A stretch of 20,201 nt of DNA from Chrysiogenales bacterium (GTDB taxonomy: Bacteria; Acidobacteriota; Aminicenantia; UBA2199). Position 1 is the stretch's first letter; each line of letters begins with the position of its first letter. The notes below the pieces were generated by a model. It saw nothing but the letters and a program-made list of their open reading frames with translations, did not search any database and was not told the origin of the DNA. The position numbers and the translations under genes were made by a program. This document shows, piece after piece, positions 13,251-20,201 of this stretch. Where the stretch lies: positions 1 through 20,201 of the forward strand of contig SPCN01000008.1 in the NCBI GenBank assembly GCA_004525465.1. Direction: 5' to 3'.

Positions 13251-14552
13251 ATGAAGTCGAAAAAAAAATTCCCGTTCGCGGTTGCTGCCCTGCTTCTATT
13301 CCTGGCCGGATTTTTGGCCGAGGCCGCCATCTATGTGTCCAAGGCGAAGGGCAACAACCAGAACCCCGGCAGCAAGGCCAGCCCGGTGAAAGAGATCGAC
13401 AAAGCCATCACCCTGGCCCAGGCCGGGGACACGATCTGCATCGCCGGCGGCATCTATGCCGGAACATTTTCCATTGGCTTTATGCAAACCGACAAACCGC
13501 TGAAATTGCTCGGGAGTTTCGACGAAACTTTTTCCGTCCGCAGCATAGTCAAAACGCCGACCGTGTTCCAGCCTGATAACGAAAGCGGCGCCAAGGCGCG
13601 CAAAGCCTTCCTGAAATTCAGCAAGGCGCTGGCCGGCACGGTCGTGGACGGCATCGTGTTCGACATGGGATTGCGCAATGCCTACAGCACCAGGGATGGC
13701 CTGGGCAAAGGCCTGGAAACGGGACGCTTGCTCAGGGCTACGGAAAGGCCCCCGGTCGGGAACAGCACCGTGGAGGAACCGATCATCCAGGTCGTCAGCG
13801 CCGCCCAGGGCGGTGACCTCACCATTCAGAACTGCGTCTTTGTCAACGGCGCCAGCTTCGCCATCCAGGCGGGGCACCGTCAGGGGACTGTCAGGATCCT
13901 GAACAACGTCTTCGTGGGCAACCGCATGGCGGCCATTGAAATATTCGGCACTTGCGCCGGCAGAGGCGGTCCCGGGACCATGGTGGAATGCGGCGATGTC
14001 GAGATCGCCTACAACACGATCCTGTTCAGTTGGAGCCGCCTCAAGGACCTGGCCGACATGGGCTACGGGGTCCGGGTGATGACCAAGTGCCGCTACCACA
14101 TCCATCACAATGTCATCGCCGGCAGCGTCTTGGCCGGGATCGACCACAGCCGCTTCAACAAGGATGAGTGGCTGCGCATCACCGACAACATTTTTTTTGC
14201 CAACAAAAAGGCCGACCTGCAATACAGCCCCGCCAGCAATACCAGGCTCAACCTGTTCGTCGAGCAGTTCGGCGACCTTTCGTTTGCCGAAGTGAAAGGC
14301 AACAAGGGGGAGATACCGGCCAAGCTGCCGGTCAATAAGAATTACCTGGATGCTTTTTTAAGCGCGAGTTATTCCGAGCAGATTGATTTCAAGCCCGATT
14401 CCGCGGCCAATAGATGGCGTGAAGCCTTGGGTTTGAACAAGCAGGGCAAGATCACATCCCAGGTCTCCATGTTCATGAACCGCTATCCCTGGCGAGAAAC
14501 CCTGGCGCTTTTCGGCGCCTTGAAGGGAAGCGGAGCCCAGGCATTCAAGTAA
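13251..14552 (+). CDS. Exported right-handed parallel beta-helix protein (DUF1565/pectate-lyase-like fold)
   Basis: The 433-residue protein starts at ATG 13251 with AGGAGG 4 bp upstream. It has a signal peptide (FPFAVAALLLFLAGFLAEA) and then the typical opening of DUF1565-type beta-helix proteins: IYVSKAKGNNQNPGSKASPVKEIDKAI, followed by AQAGDTICIAGGIYAG. Later rungs show the Asn-rich pattern of parallel beta-helices: LTIQNCVFVNGASFAI, VRILNNVFVGNRMAAIEI, VEIAYNTILFSWSRL, YHIHHNVIAGSVLAGI and LRITDNIFFAN. I see no clear polysaccharide-lyase catalytic set, so it may bind or cleave a glycan or only form a surface structure. The last about 100 residues are less repetitive. It is divergent from the propeller/AraC regulator gene, which could control it. 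Confidence 0.78.
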   Translation: MKSKKKFPFAVAALLLFLAGFLAEAAIYVSKAKGNNQNPGSKASPVKEIDKAITLAQAGDTICIAGGIYAGTFSIGFMQTDKPLKLLGSFDETFSVRSIVKTPTVFQPDNESGAKARKAFLKFSKALAGTVVDGIVFDMGLRNAYSTRDGLGKGLETGRLLRATERPPVGNSTVEEPIIQVVSAAQGGDLTIQNCVFVNGASFAIQAGHRQGTVRILNNVFVGNRMAAIEIFGTCAGRGGPGTMVECGDVEIAYNTILFSWSRLKDLADMGYGVRVMTKCRYHIHHNVIAGSVLAGIDHSRFNKDEWLRITDNIFFANKKADLQYSPASNTRLNLFVEQFGDLSFAEVKGNKGEIPAKLPVNKNYLDAFLSASYSEQIDFKPDSAANRWREALGLNKQGKITSQVSMFMNRYPWRETLALFGALKGSGAQAFK

Positions 14553-14560
14553 GGGAGGTC

Positions 14561-14587
14561 GCGCAGCCGGGCGCCTTTGTTTTCTTT
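14561..14587 (+). terminator. Weak candidate intrinsic terminator after the beta-helix gene
   Basis: GCGC-AGCCGG-GCGC (14561-14574) is followed by CTTTGTTTTCTTT. The stem is only 4-5 bp, so read-through into the next gene is quite possible. Confidence 0.25.
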
Positions 14588-14643
14588 CCCAGACAGCAGG
14601 GTTTTATTTTTTGCATATTAAAACCATTTTAGAGGAGCCGGCA

Positions 14644-15450
14644 ATGAACAAACGAATCGTTTTTTTCTTTTTCCTGGTCCTGGCCGGATCTTCCCTGTTG
14701 GCGGGGCCGGTTCCCGGGACTGCGGAGATACGAGTGACCATTCTCTACGACAATTACGCAGCGCTGGAAGGAGTGCAGACGCATTGGGGTTTTTCCTGCC
14801 TGGTGCAGGGCGTCGAAAAGACCATTCTCTTTGACGCCGGCAGCCGCGCCGCCATCCTGCAGGAGAATGTCAGGAACCTGAAGGTCGATCTGACCCGAAT
14901 AGAGATGATCGTGATCTCGCACCTGCACGGCGACCACATGGGAGGGATCGAATGGATATTGTCGCAAAAACGCGATATCCCCGTTTTTCTCCCGGCCATG
15001 GCCGGAGACGAGTACATGGCCAAGGTCCGCCAATGGGGCGGGCGGCCTTTGCGTGTCAAGGAACCTCTGGAGATCTGCAGCAAGGTCTTCAGCACGGGAG
15101 AGATGTCCGCGGATTTCGACCCTGCATTCAGCGAGCAGTCGCTTGTTTTCAAAACCGCCGGCGGGCTGCTGGTGATCACCGGCTGCGCCCACCCGGGGAT
15201 TGTGGCGGTTGTGCGCCGCGCCCCCCAGGTGGTGCCCGGACTGCCGCGGGTGGTGCTGGGCGGCTTTCACTTGTTGAACAAAAAGGACGGGGAGATTCAG
15301 GCCATCATCGGGGGGATGAAGGCGGCGGGAGTGGAGCGCTGCGGCGCCTCGCACTGCTCGGGCGACCGGGCCATCGAGCTTTTCCAGGAGGCCTTCGCCG
15401 ACCGTTTCCTGAAGCTGGGCGTAGGCAGTGTGCTGACCTTCGCCCGGTAA
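14644..15450 (+). CDS. Exported metallo-beta-lactamase-fold hydrolase (DHPPS/COG1237-like)
   Basis: The 268-residue protein starts at ATG 14644 with GGAG 6 bp upstream and has a signal peptide (IVFFFFLVLAGSSLLAG). The mature part opens with VTILYDNYA and continues to the metal motif HLHGDHMGG (residues 93-101), then a GCAHPGIV motif and LGGFHLL, ending with the GASHCSGDRA segment. This order is that of the family holding archaeal 7,8-dihydropterin-6-methyl-4-(beta-ribofuranosyl)aminobenzene 5'-phosphate synthase and many uncharacterised bacterial hydrolases. The bacterial substrates are mostly unknown; the pterin reaction is not supported for an exported form. The Sec signal is unusual for the family. 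It lies 78 bp ahead of the superoxide dismutase gene on the same strand. Confidence 0.82.
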   Translation: MNKRIVFFFFLVLAGSSLLAGPVPGTAEIRVTILYDNYAALEGVQTHWGFSCLVQGVEKTILFDAGSRAAILQENVRNLKVDLTRIEMIVISHLHGDHMGGIEWILSQKRDIPVFLPAMAGDEYMAKVRQWGGRPLRVKEPLEICSKVFSTGEMSADFDPAFSEQSLVFKTAGGLLVITGCAHPGIVAVVRRAPQVVPGLPRVVLGGFHLLNKKDGEIQAIIGGMKAAGVERCGASHCSGDRAIELFQEAFADRFLKLGVGSVLTFAR

Positions 15451-15528
15451 TCGGAAGAATCGGTGCTGCCCGGCCGTGAACTTGATTTCAAGAATTTTAT
15501 TTTAATAAAAAAAAGTCAGGAGGGGGGA

Positions 15529-15999
15529 ATGAAAAAAACGATTTTGTGGATGGCGACCTTTTTTGTCCTGCTGGGAGTCGGGGGCGGGCCGCTGCTCAGG
15601 GCCCACTGCCAGGTGCCCTGCGGCATCTACGACGATGAGGCGCGCTTCAAGTTGCTGGCTGAGCACGTCAGCACCATGGAAAAAGCGATGAACGAGATCG
15701 CCGCTCTTTCCGCGCAGAGCCCGGTGAACTACAACCAGGTGGTGCGCTGGGTGATGAACAAGGAAAAGCACGCCGAGGAGTTCAGCGAGATCCTGTCCTA
15801 TTATTTCCTGGCCCAGCGTATCAAGCAGGCGGCCGCGGATGACAAGGAAATCCATGACCGGTACCTGTCGCAACTGGAGCTGGTGCACCTGCTGCTGGTC
15901 AACGCCATGAAGGCCAAGCAGACAGTCGACCTGGTCCATATCAAGAACCTGAAAGAACTGCTCGGCAAGCTCCAAAATAGTTATTTAGCCAAGAAATAG
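15529..15999 (+). CDS. sodN: Nickel superoxide dismutase with Sec-type signal peptide
   Basis: The precursor has 156 residues; ATG 15529 follows a strong purine-rich site (AGGAGGGGGGA). Residues 26-36 read HCQVPCGIYDD, the nickel hook of NiSOD: His1, Cys2, Pro5, Cys6, Gly7, Tyr9, Asp10 of the mature protein. The rest is a four-helix-type chain with YNQVVRWVMNKEKHAEEF, also typical. NiSOD converts superoxide to oxygen and peroxide and needs His1 as a free N-terminus. In Streptomyces a short propeptide is removed by the protease SodX; here residues 1-25 are a Sec signal (ILWMATFFVLLGVGGGPLLRA) whose predicted cleavage after Ala25 would itself expose the histidine. No sodX is next to it. The mature chain, about 131 residues, is slightly longer than the about 117 of Streptomyces. 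Confidence 0.9.
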   Translation: MKKTILWMATFFVLLGVGGGPLLRAHCQVPCGIYDDEARFKLLAEHVSTMEKAMNEIAALSAQSPVNYNQVVRWVMNKEKHAEEFSEILSYYFLAQRIKQAAADDKEIHDRYLSQLELVHLLLVNAMKAKQTVDLVHIKNLKELLGKLQNSYLAKK

Positions 16000-16001
16000 G
16001 G

Positions 16002-16910
16002 TTAGCGAACGATCGTTTGAAAATGCGTGGGCGGATTTGCCTGGAGGCGCAGGCGCTCCCACACCGTTTCTATTCGCCTGGCAATTTCACATGCTTCTTC
16101 CCGGCTGACCTCCAGGAAGCGGATGCGTTCATTGGGGCCGTATTGCCCCAGCAGGTCGATGTCGGCGCTGATCACGTTGAAAATGCGCGGATAGCCGCCC
16201 GTGGTCTGGCGGTGACGGAGCAGGATGATGGGGCCGTCGGGCGTCCATTGCACGGTCCCGTCGGCCACGGCCGCGGAGACCATGTTGTCCAGGGAGCAGA
16301 TGAGGCGAGGCCCTCCGGAAAGGCGGATACCCATCTTGTCCATATGCGCGGTCGTTCTCCATAAGCCGTCGAAAAAGAATTGTGCATTTTTCAGGCAGCC
16401 GTATTCCGGTCCGGGAAGCACACGGATCCGCCCCTGCGGGTCGACCCAATCTGCCATGCTGGCAAAAGGTAGCACCGTTCCAGCTTTGAGCAGCGCTTCT
16501 TTTTTCCGGCAAGCCCGGTAGCAAAAATAGGTGCGCATGCCATATTGTTTGTCCCCGAAAACGATGCGGTCTCCTGGCTGCACAAGATAGACGCGGCTGT
16601 GTTCCACATCCTGCTCGGTGTTTTTGCTGTGCAAACGCGCCTGACAGCTGGCTCCGGTAAGAACGAAACAGCCCGATTTGATGATTTCAATTTTCGGCGG
16701 GGCGATCATTTCCAATGCCGGGGCGGCGACGGGGTTGCCGAGCATCAAATTGCCCCGTTGCAGGGAAAAACAATCCATAGCTCCGCCTGGAGAGTACCCC
16801 AGGTCCTGGCGGCCGTAACGCGGCAGCGAGACGGAATCGGCAATGCCGTAGCCGATGGCGCGAAAGCCGTCTCTGCCCACTTGCGTGCTCTGATTTCCCG
16901 GCTCTGTCAT
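16002..16910 (-). CDS. pxpC: 5-oxoprolinase subunit PxpC (biotin-dependent carboxyltransferase-like family)
   Basis: The 302-residue protein has the family signature GRQDLGYSPGGAMD near residue 33 (canonical QDxGR...GAMD), followed by LGNP and ALEM, and later the long KMGIRLSGG and GPIILLRHRQTTGGYP segments typical of PxpC/KipA. With PxpA and PxpB it forms the ATP-dependent 5-oxoprolinase that opens 5-oxoproline (pyroglutamate) to glutamate in the cytoplasm. Its start overlaps the pxpA stop as ATGA. It is the last gene of the operon and meets the convergent sodN gene with only 2 bp between the stops. Confidence 0.9.
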   Translation of the reverse strand: MTEPGNQSTQVGRDGFRAIGYGIADSVSLPRYGRQDLGYSPGGAMDCFSLQRGNLMLGNPVAAPALEMIAPPKIEIIKSGCFVLTGASCQARLHSKNTEQDVEHSRVYLVQPGDRIVFGDKQYGMRTYFCYRACRKKEALLKAGTVLPFASMADWVDPQGRIRVLPGPEYGCLKNAQFFFDGLWRTTAHMDKMGIRLSGGPRLICSLDNMVSAAVADGTVQWTPDGPIILLRHRQTTGGYPRIFNVISADIDLLGQYGPNERIRFLEVSREEACEIARRIETVWERLRLQANPPTHFQTIVR

Positions 16911-17632
16911 GGTGCCTCGATGAGCCGGCGCAACTGCACCGCCAGCTCAAGGGCGATGGGCGAATCGGAGTGAATGCACAGGGTGTCGGCGGTGATCGCC
17001 TGCCACTGCGGGTGTCCGGAAGAGGAGTGACTGACATTGACCCGCCGGCGTTTGATAATCTCTTTGGCCTGGGCCAGAGCGCTTTCCAGTTCGCTGAGCG
17101 AGGCATGGGGTTGAGAACGATCCACCAGGCTCAGCCTGCGGGCGCTTTCGTCGTATTCATAACGACGTTCGGCGAAGGCTTCGCGCCGGACAACGATTCC
17201 GCGGTTGCGGGCTGCCCGGGCGATCGCGGTATCCTCCGGGGCCAGGATCTCGCGGATGCCGGTTGCCGCCAGCCATTGGCTTAAATCCGCGGCCAGGTCC
17301 CGGTTGCGGCATGATTCGTTGTACAGGGCTCCGTGAAATTTCACGCGCCGCACATCGGCCAGAAGCCCTAACTGTTCTTCCAGCGAGGCCAGCAGAGACG
17401 GAACCGGCATGGAAATGAGGCGGCGGCCGAAATGAGAGCGGTCGGGGAAGGAGAGATGGGCGGCCAACTCAACGCCGTTTTCCTCCGCCAGGGCGCGAAA
17501 GGCCTGCACGCTGGCGCTGTTACCGGCATGGCCGCCGCAGGCCAGGTTGGCGATATGAATCACCTCCATGAGCCGCCTGTCCACGGGGTGGTCGTGGCCA
17601 CGCTCGCCGATATCGCAATTGATGCGCATCAT
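16907..17632 (-). CDS. pxpA: 5-oxoprolinase subunit PxpA (LamB/YcsF family), divergent at several conserved positions
   Basis: The 241-residue protein reads INCDIGE at its start, then ANLACGGHAGN, AAHLSFPDRSHFGRR, KFHGALYNE and EAFAERRYEYD, in the order of the LamB/YcsF family (NCDLGE, ANIACGFHAGD, GAHPxYPD..FGRR, KPHGALYN, EAFADRxY). Several positions normally near-invariant differ: HAGD is HAGN, GAHP is AAHL, KPHG is KFHG and the C-terminal HGD is HSD. I chose ATG 17632 because GGAGG lies 8 bp upstream; it overlaps the pxpB stop as TGATG. A second ATG at 17629 is possible. Given the changes, activity toward 5-oxoproline is likely but not certain. Confidence 0.88.
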   Translation of the reverse strand: MMRINCDIGERGHDHPVDRRLMEVIHIANLACGGHAGNSASVQAFRALAEENGVELAAHLSFPDRSHFGRRLISMPVPSLLASLEEQLGLLADVRRVKFHGALYNESCRNRDLAADLSQWLAATGIREILAPEDTAIARAARNRGIVVRREAFAERRYEYDESARRLSLVDRSQPHASLSELESALAQAKEIIKRRRVNVSHSSSGHPQWQAITADTLCIHSDSPIALELAVQLRRLIEAP

Positions 17633-18288
17633 CACGGCTGCCTCCGGAAAACGATCGTATCGCCGGGACGGATCGCCGGCAGCAGGCGCGGATCTGTCAG
17701 GCCGACTATGTTCCAGCCCCCGGGGGATATTTCCGGGTAGACGCCGGTCTGTTCGCCGCCGATGGCCACCGCTCCGGCCGGGACCTTGAGCCTGGGAGTA
17801 TCCAGGCGTGGAGTGATGAGTCGGCGATCCAGGCCGAGCAGGTAGGGAAAATGGGGACGAAATCCGATCATGGCCACCATGTATTCCACCGCCGCATGGC
17901 GCTCGATCACTTCCGGTACGGTAATACCATTCCATTGCGCCACCCGCGGCAGATCCTCTCCCTGGTATGAGACGGGGAGCACATGGCGCTGCATCCCTTG
18001 CCGCAATTCAGATTCCTTAACCGACAGATTTTTAAAATGGCCGTCCAGCAACCGGCGTATCTTCTGCCAGTCGCTCCAGGGTTCGCCATGCAAGGCCAAG
18101 GCGGTATAAGATGGAACCAGGTCATGGATGCCCAGAGGTTGAAGGTTCGCATCGGCTTGCAGGCGTCGGTAGACCGAGAGAATCCGCAGCGCGATCAGGC
18201 GCTCGATCGAATTTCCCAGCGAGGCGCAGAGACAGGAATCACCCAGGAAATAGGTCCGGTATAGCGCCGGGGCGGCCGCCATGTTCAT
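17632..18288 (-). CDS. pxpB: 5-oxoprolinase subunit PxpB (KipI-like)
   Basis: The 218-residue protein shows LGDSCLCASLGNSI near the start (canonical GDxAlxvefG), VPSYTALALHGEP, and the strong C-terminal pattern IGGEQTGVYPEISPGGWNIVG followed by RPGDTIVF. In B. subtilis the homologue KipI also inhibits a histidine kinase, but in most genomes PxpB acts with PxpA and PxpC in the 5-oxoprolinase. Its ATG overlaps the stop of the upstream MFS gene as ATGA; a second Met two residues on is an alternative start. Order here is transporter, pxpB, pxpA, pxpC. Confidence 0.92.
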   Translation of the reverse strand: MNMAAAPALYRTYFLGDSCLCASLGNSIERLIALRILSVYRRLQADANLQPLGIHDLVPSYTALALHGEPWSDWQKIRRLLDGHFKNLSVKESELRQGMQRHVLPVSYQGEDLPRVAQWNGITVPEVIERHAAVEYMVAMIGFRPHFPYLLGLDRRLITPRLDTPRLKVPAGAVAIGGEQTGVYPEISPGGWNIVGLTDPRLLPAIRPGDTIVFRRQP

Positions 18289-19550
18289 TCCAGCGGCTTG
18301 CCGCCGGTTTCAGGGATCCAGATCCACATCAGGGCGGCAAGGAAAAATGAAACGGCGGCAATGCCGAAGGCGGCTTTGAAGCCATGGGCCTGAGCCAGTG
18401 AACCGACAGCGAAAGGTGCCATGGCGCTGATGATGCGGCCGATATTGTAGGTGAATCCTTGGGCGGTGGCCCGCACTTGAGTGGGATAAATCTCGGCGGT
18501 CAGGGCGCCGAAGCCGCTGAAATGACCGGTTCCGAAAAAGGATACCAACGGCCCCAGGAAAAAAAGCAAGGCGGGGAGCCGGACCAGGGAATAGAGGAAC
18601 AAGAGCAGGGCCGCTGCCGTCAGAAAAACGATATAAACGATTTTACGGCCGAAACGGTCACTGACAAAGCCGAAAGTGAGATAGCCCAGCCACATGCCGA
18701 ATTGCATGACAACGATCAGCCAGGTCTGTCCGGCTTGCGACAGCCCCATGCCTCCTTTTTCCGGGGAAAGGATCAGGTAGGCCGGGATCCAGAGGTTGAA
18801 TCCCCACCAGGCAAACAGGGCGAAGGCGTTCATCATGGTCACCACCGCGGTGAGAAAGCGCAAGCGCTTGCCGAAAATCACGCCCAGCATCTCGCGCAAG
18901 GAGGTTTTGGCCTTGAGTTTTTTCTCCATCCAGATATCCGGCTCCTGCACCCGGCTGCGGATCCAGATTATCAGGAAAGCGGGGAGGATGCCCACAAAAA
19001 AAACCGGTCGCCATCCCCAGGCGGGCAGGACTATCGCAACCGCCAGGGCGGCCAGGGCATAACCCACGGCATAAAAACTCTGCATGAATCCCATGGCTTT
19101 GGCACGGTGGGCCGCCGGCCAGGATTCACTGACCAGGGCGGCGCCGCTGGTCCATTCTCCGCCCATGCCCAGCCCCAGAATAAAACGGAACAGCGCTAGC
19201 TGCAGGATCGAGACTGACAAGCCGCAGGCGGCCGTGAATACGGAATAGATGGCGATCGCTGCCATCATGGCCTTGGTGCGGCCGTAGCGGTCGGCGATGA
19301 TGCCGAAAATGACGCCGCCGGCGGCGGCAGCGACCAGGGTCAGTGAGCCCAGCATTCCGGCGGTCTCCTTGTCCATGCGGAAGGCGAACATCAGGTTGGC
19401 GATGACCATGGAATAGAGCATCACGTCGAAGGCATCCAACATCCAGCCCAGTGAGGCGGCGATCAGAGCCCTGCGCGCACGGGAATCGGCCTCGTTCCAC
19501 CAGGAAAAAAGTTGCCGGAATGTGAAAGAGTCGGGACGGGACTGGTTCAT
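18285..19550 (-). CDS. MFS transporter of the metabolite:H+ symporter type
   Basis: The 421-residue protein has about twelve hydrophobic stretches. After the first helix comes LDAFDVMLYSMV, then IADRYGRTKAM (the MFS loop 2-3 motif), and FILGLGMGGEWTSGAALVSESWPAAHRAKAMG, the GGEW motif of the aromatic-acid/sialic-acid/lactate H+ symporter group. The second half repeats the loop motif as VSDRFGRKIVY and has AEIYPTQVRATAQG. Substrate cannot be read from sequence. Since it is translationally coupled to pxpB (ATGA), 5-oxoproline or a related acid is a reasonable guess. The start at 19550 has AGGAG upstream; a possible promoter lies just before it. Confidence 0.88.
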   Translation of the reverse strand: MNQSRPDSFTFRQLFSWWNEADSRARRALIAASLGWMLDAFDVMLYSMVIANLMFAFRMDKETAGMLGSLTLVAAAAGGVIFGIIADRYGRTKAMMAAIAIYSVFTAACGLSVSILQLALFRFILGLGMGGEWTSGAALVSESWPAAHRAKAMGFMQSFYAVGYALAALAVAIVLPAWGWRPVFFVGILPAFLIIWIRSRVQEPDIWMEKKLKAKTSLREMLGVIFGKRLRFLTAVVTMMNAFALFAWWGFNLWIPAYLILSPEKGGMGLSQAGQTWLIVVMQFGMWLGYLTFGFVSDRFGRKIVYIVFLTAAALLLFLYSLVRLPALLFFLGPLVSFFGTGHFSGFGALTAEIYPTQVRATAQGFTYNIGRIISAMAPFAVGSLAQAHGFKAAFGIAAVSFFLAALMWIWIPETGGKPLE

Positions 19551-19566
19551 GAAGACTCCTCTCTTT

Positions 19567-19596
19567 ATTAATCCACATCCGGGGCCCGGTTGTCAA
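19567..19596 (-). promoter_or_regulatory. Possible promoter of the MFS-pxp operon with a GC palindrome in its spacer
   Basis: On the minus strand a perfect TTGACA (19596-19591) precedes ATTAAT (19572-19567) by 18 bp. The spacer contains CCGGG-G-CCCGG (plus strand, 19579-19589), which could be a repressor site. The start of transcription would fall at about 19560, very near the ribosome site. Confidence 0.4.
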
Positions 19597-19618
19597 TATG
19601 GCAAGGGGAAACGATCGC

Positions 19619-19646
19619 TTGGCATTATGGATTTTTCTGCTATCAT
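19619..19646 (+). promoter_or_regulatory. Probable sigma70-type promoter of the metallophosphoesterase gene
   Basis: TTGGCA (19619-19624), a 16-bp spacer and TATCAT (19641-19646) match the consensus at five of six bases each. AGAGGA (19654-19659) and the ATG at 19665 follow at suitable distances. Confidence 0.5.
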
Positions 19647-19664
19647 AGCCAGTAGAGGAAGTTC

Positions 19665-20201
19665 ATGGCGATAAAACTGCTGATTTTGGCCGATATTGAT
19701 GAACTGAGCTGGAGGGGTGGTCGCGGCCGCGCCGACGCATTGCTGGCCCTGGGCGATATCGCCGACGCGGTGATCCTGCAGGCGGCCGAGGCCTGGCAGT
19801 GCCGGGCCGTTTTTGCGGTCAGGGGCAACCACGACAGCGAGGCTCCCTTTCCGGAACCCATTGCCGACCTGCACCTGCGTACCGCTGAATTCGCCGGCCT
19901 GCGCTTCGGCGGACTGAACGGCTGCTGGCAGTACAAGCCGCGCGGGGCTTTCCTCTATTACCAGGAGGAGGCCGAAGCGTTCCTGGAGAACTTTCCAGCC
20001 GTGGACATCTTCCTTTCCCACAATTCGCCGCGCCGCGTGCACGACCGCGAGGACGAAATTCATACCGGCTTCACGGCCCTGAACACCTATATCGAACGCG
20101 CGGCGCCGCGCCTGCTGCTGCACGGCCACCAGCACTGTGAGTGCGAGACACAGGTAGGGCGAACCAAGGTTCTTGGCGTCTACGGCTGGAAGGTGATCGA
20201 G
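19665..20201 (+). CDS. Metallophosphoesterase (3' end outside window)
   Basis: From ATG 19665 the frame stays open to the window end (179 residues seen). It carries the calcineurin-like set LLALGDIAD, VRGNHDSE, FLSHNSPRR and LLHGHQHCE, in the right order for a YfcE/MJ0936-type metallophosphoesterase. The first motif, usually DxH (ISDIHG), reads ILADIDEL, so the usual metal-binding histidine is replaced by aspartate. The ending GVYGWKVIE looks like the usual last strand, so little of the gene is probably missing. Members of the family cleave phosphoesters with two metal ions in the cytoplasm; the substrate cannot be told. It is divergent from the MFS-pxp operon. Confidence 0.85.
   Translation, partial: MAIKLLILADIDELSWRGGRGRADALLALGDIADAVILQAAEAWQCRAVFAVRGNHDSEAPFPEPIADLHLRTAEFAGLRFGGLNGCWQYKPRGAFLYYQEEAEAFLENFPAVDIFLSHNSPRRVHDREDEIHTGFTALNTYIERAAPRLLLHGHQHCECETQVGRTKVLGVYGWKVIE

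Noticed and set aside
13296..14222. Long minus-strand open frame opposite the beta-helix gene
   Set aside because: The sense frame has a signal peptide, AGGAGG and beta-helix rungs; the antisense is Val/Asp/His-rich with no recognisable features.
19593..20135. 180-codon minus-strand open frame at the right end
   Set aside because: It lies opposite a metallophosphoesterase with four catalytic motifs, a promoter and a ribosome site.

Overview
This looks like an ordinary stretch of chromosome from a Gram-negative, GC-rich bacterium. The outer-membrane signs are a YdbH-YnbE-YdbL lipid-transport operon, a probable lipoprotein and many Sec-exported proteins. A PadR-type regulator coupled to a fused double FtsX permease with no ATPase, a periplasmic-propeller/AraC regulator and paired DUF4097 proteins together suggest Acidobacteriota or a relative such as Candidatus Aminicenantes. 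That placement is inference; no rRNA or marker gene is present. I found no tRNA, rRNA, CRISPR, transposase or phage gene.

Layout. 1-366: 3' part of a membrane-anchored protein cut by the window edge. 452-1054: flavin-reductase/flavoredoxin-like protein. 1170-2135 (-): exported protein with 16-residue Gly-rich repeats. 5665-2401 (-): ydbH-ynbE-ydbL, a predicted inner-to-outer membrane lipid bridge. 5906-8904 (+): PadR regulator and fused orphan permease, with a promoter flanked by two matching inverted repeats. 13041-8996 (-): a transmembrane propeller/AraC regulator followed by two DUF4097 beta-repeat proteins, with a two-copy 22-bp site between regulator and targets. 13251-15999 (+): three exported proteins: a parallel beta-helix protein, a metallo-beta-lactamase-fold hydrolase and a nickel superoxide dismutase whose signal peptide appears to end exactly at the metal-binding histidine. 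19550-16002 (-): a tightly overlapping operon of an MFS transporter and the three 5-oxoprolinase subunits pxpB, pxpA and pxpC. 19665-20201 (+): a metallophosphoesterase running off the window end.

How they fit together. Most of the window deals with the cell envelope: lipid traffic to the outer membrane, surface or periplasmic beta-repeat proteins, an orphan permease, and a sensor that could pass an envelope signal straight to DNA because it carries sensor, membrane helix and AraC-type DNA-binding domain in one chain. The pxp operon is metabolic: uptake of an organic acid or amino-acid derivative, then ATP-driven opening of 5-oxoproline to glutamate. Intergenic regions are short (largest about 265 bp, 2136-2400, where I see no gene).

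The strongest new leads are the propeller/AraC regulator with its repeated site ahead of the DUF4097 pair, the shared 18-residue periodicity of that pair with two different turn motifs, the dual operator of the PadR gene, and the exported nickel superoxide dismutase.
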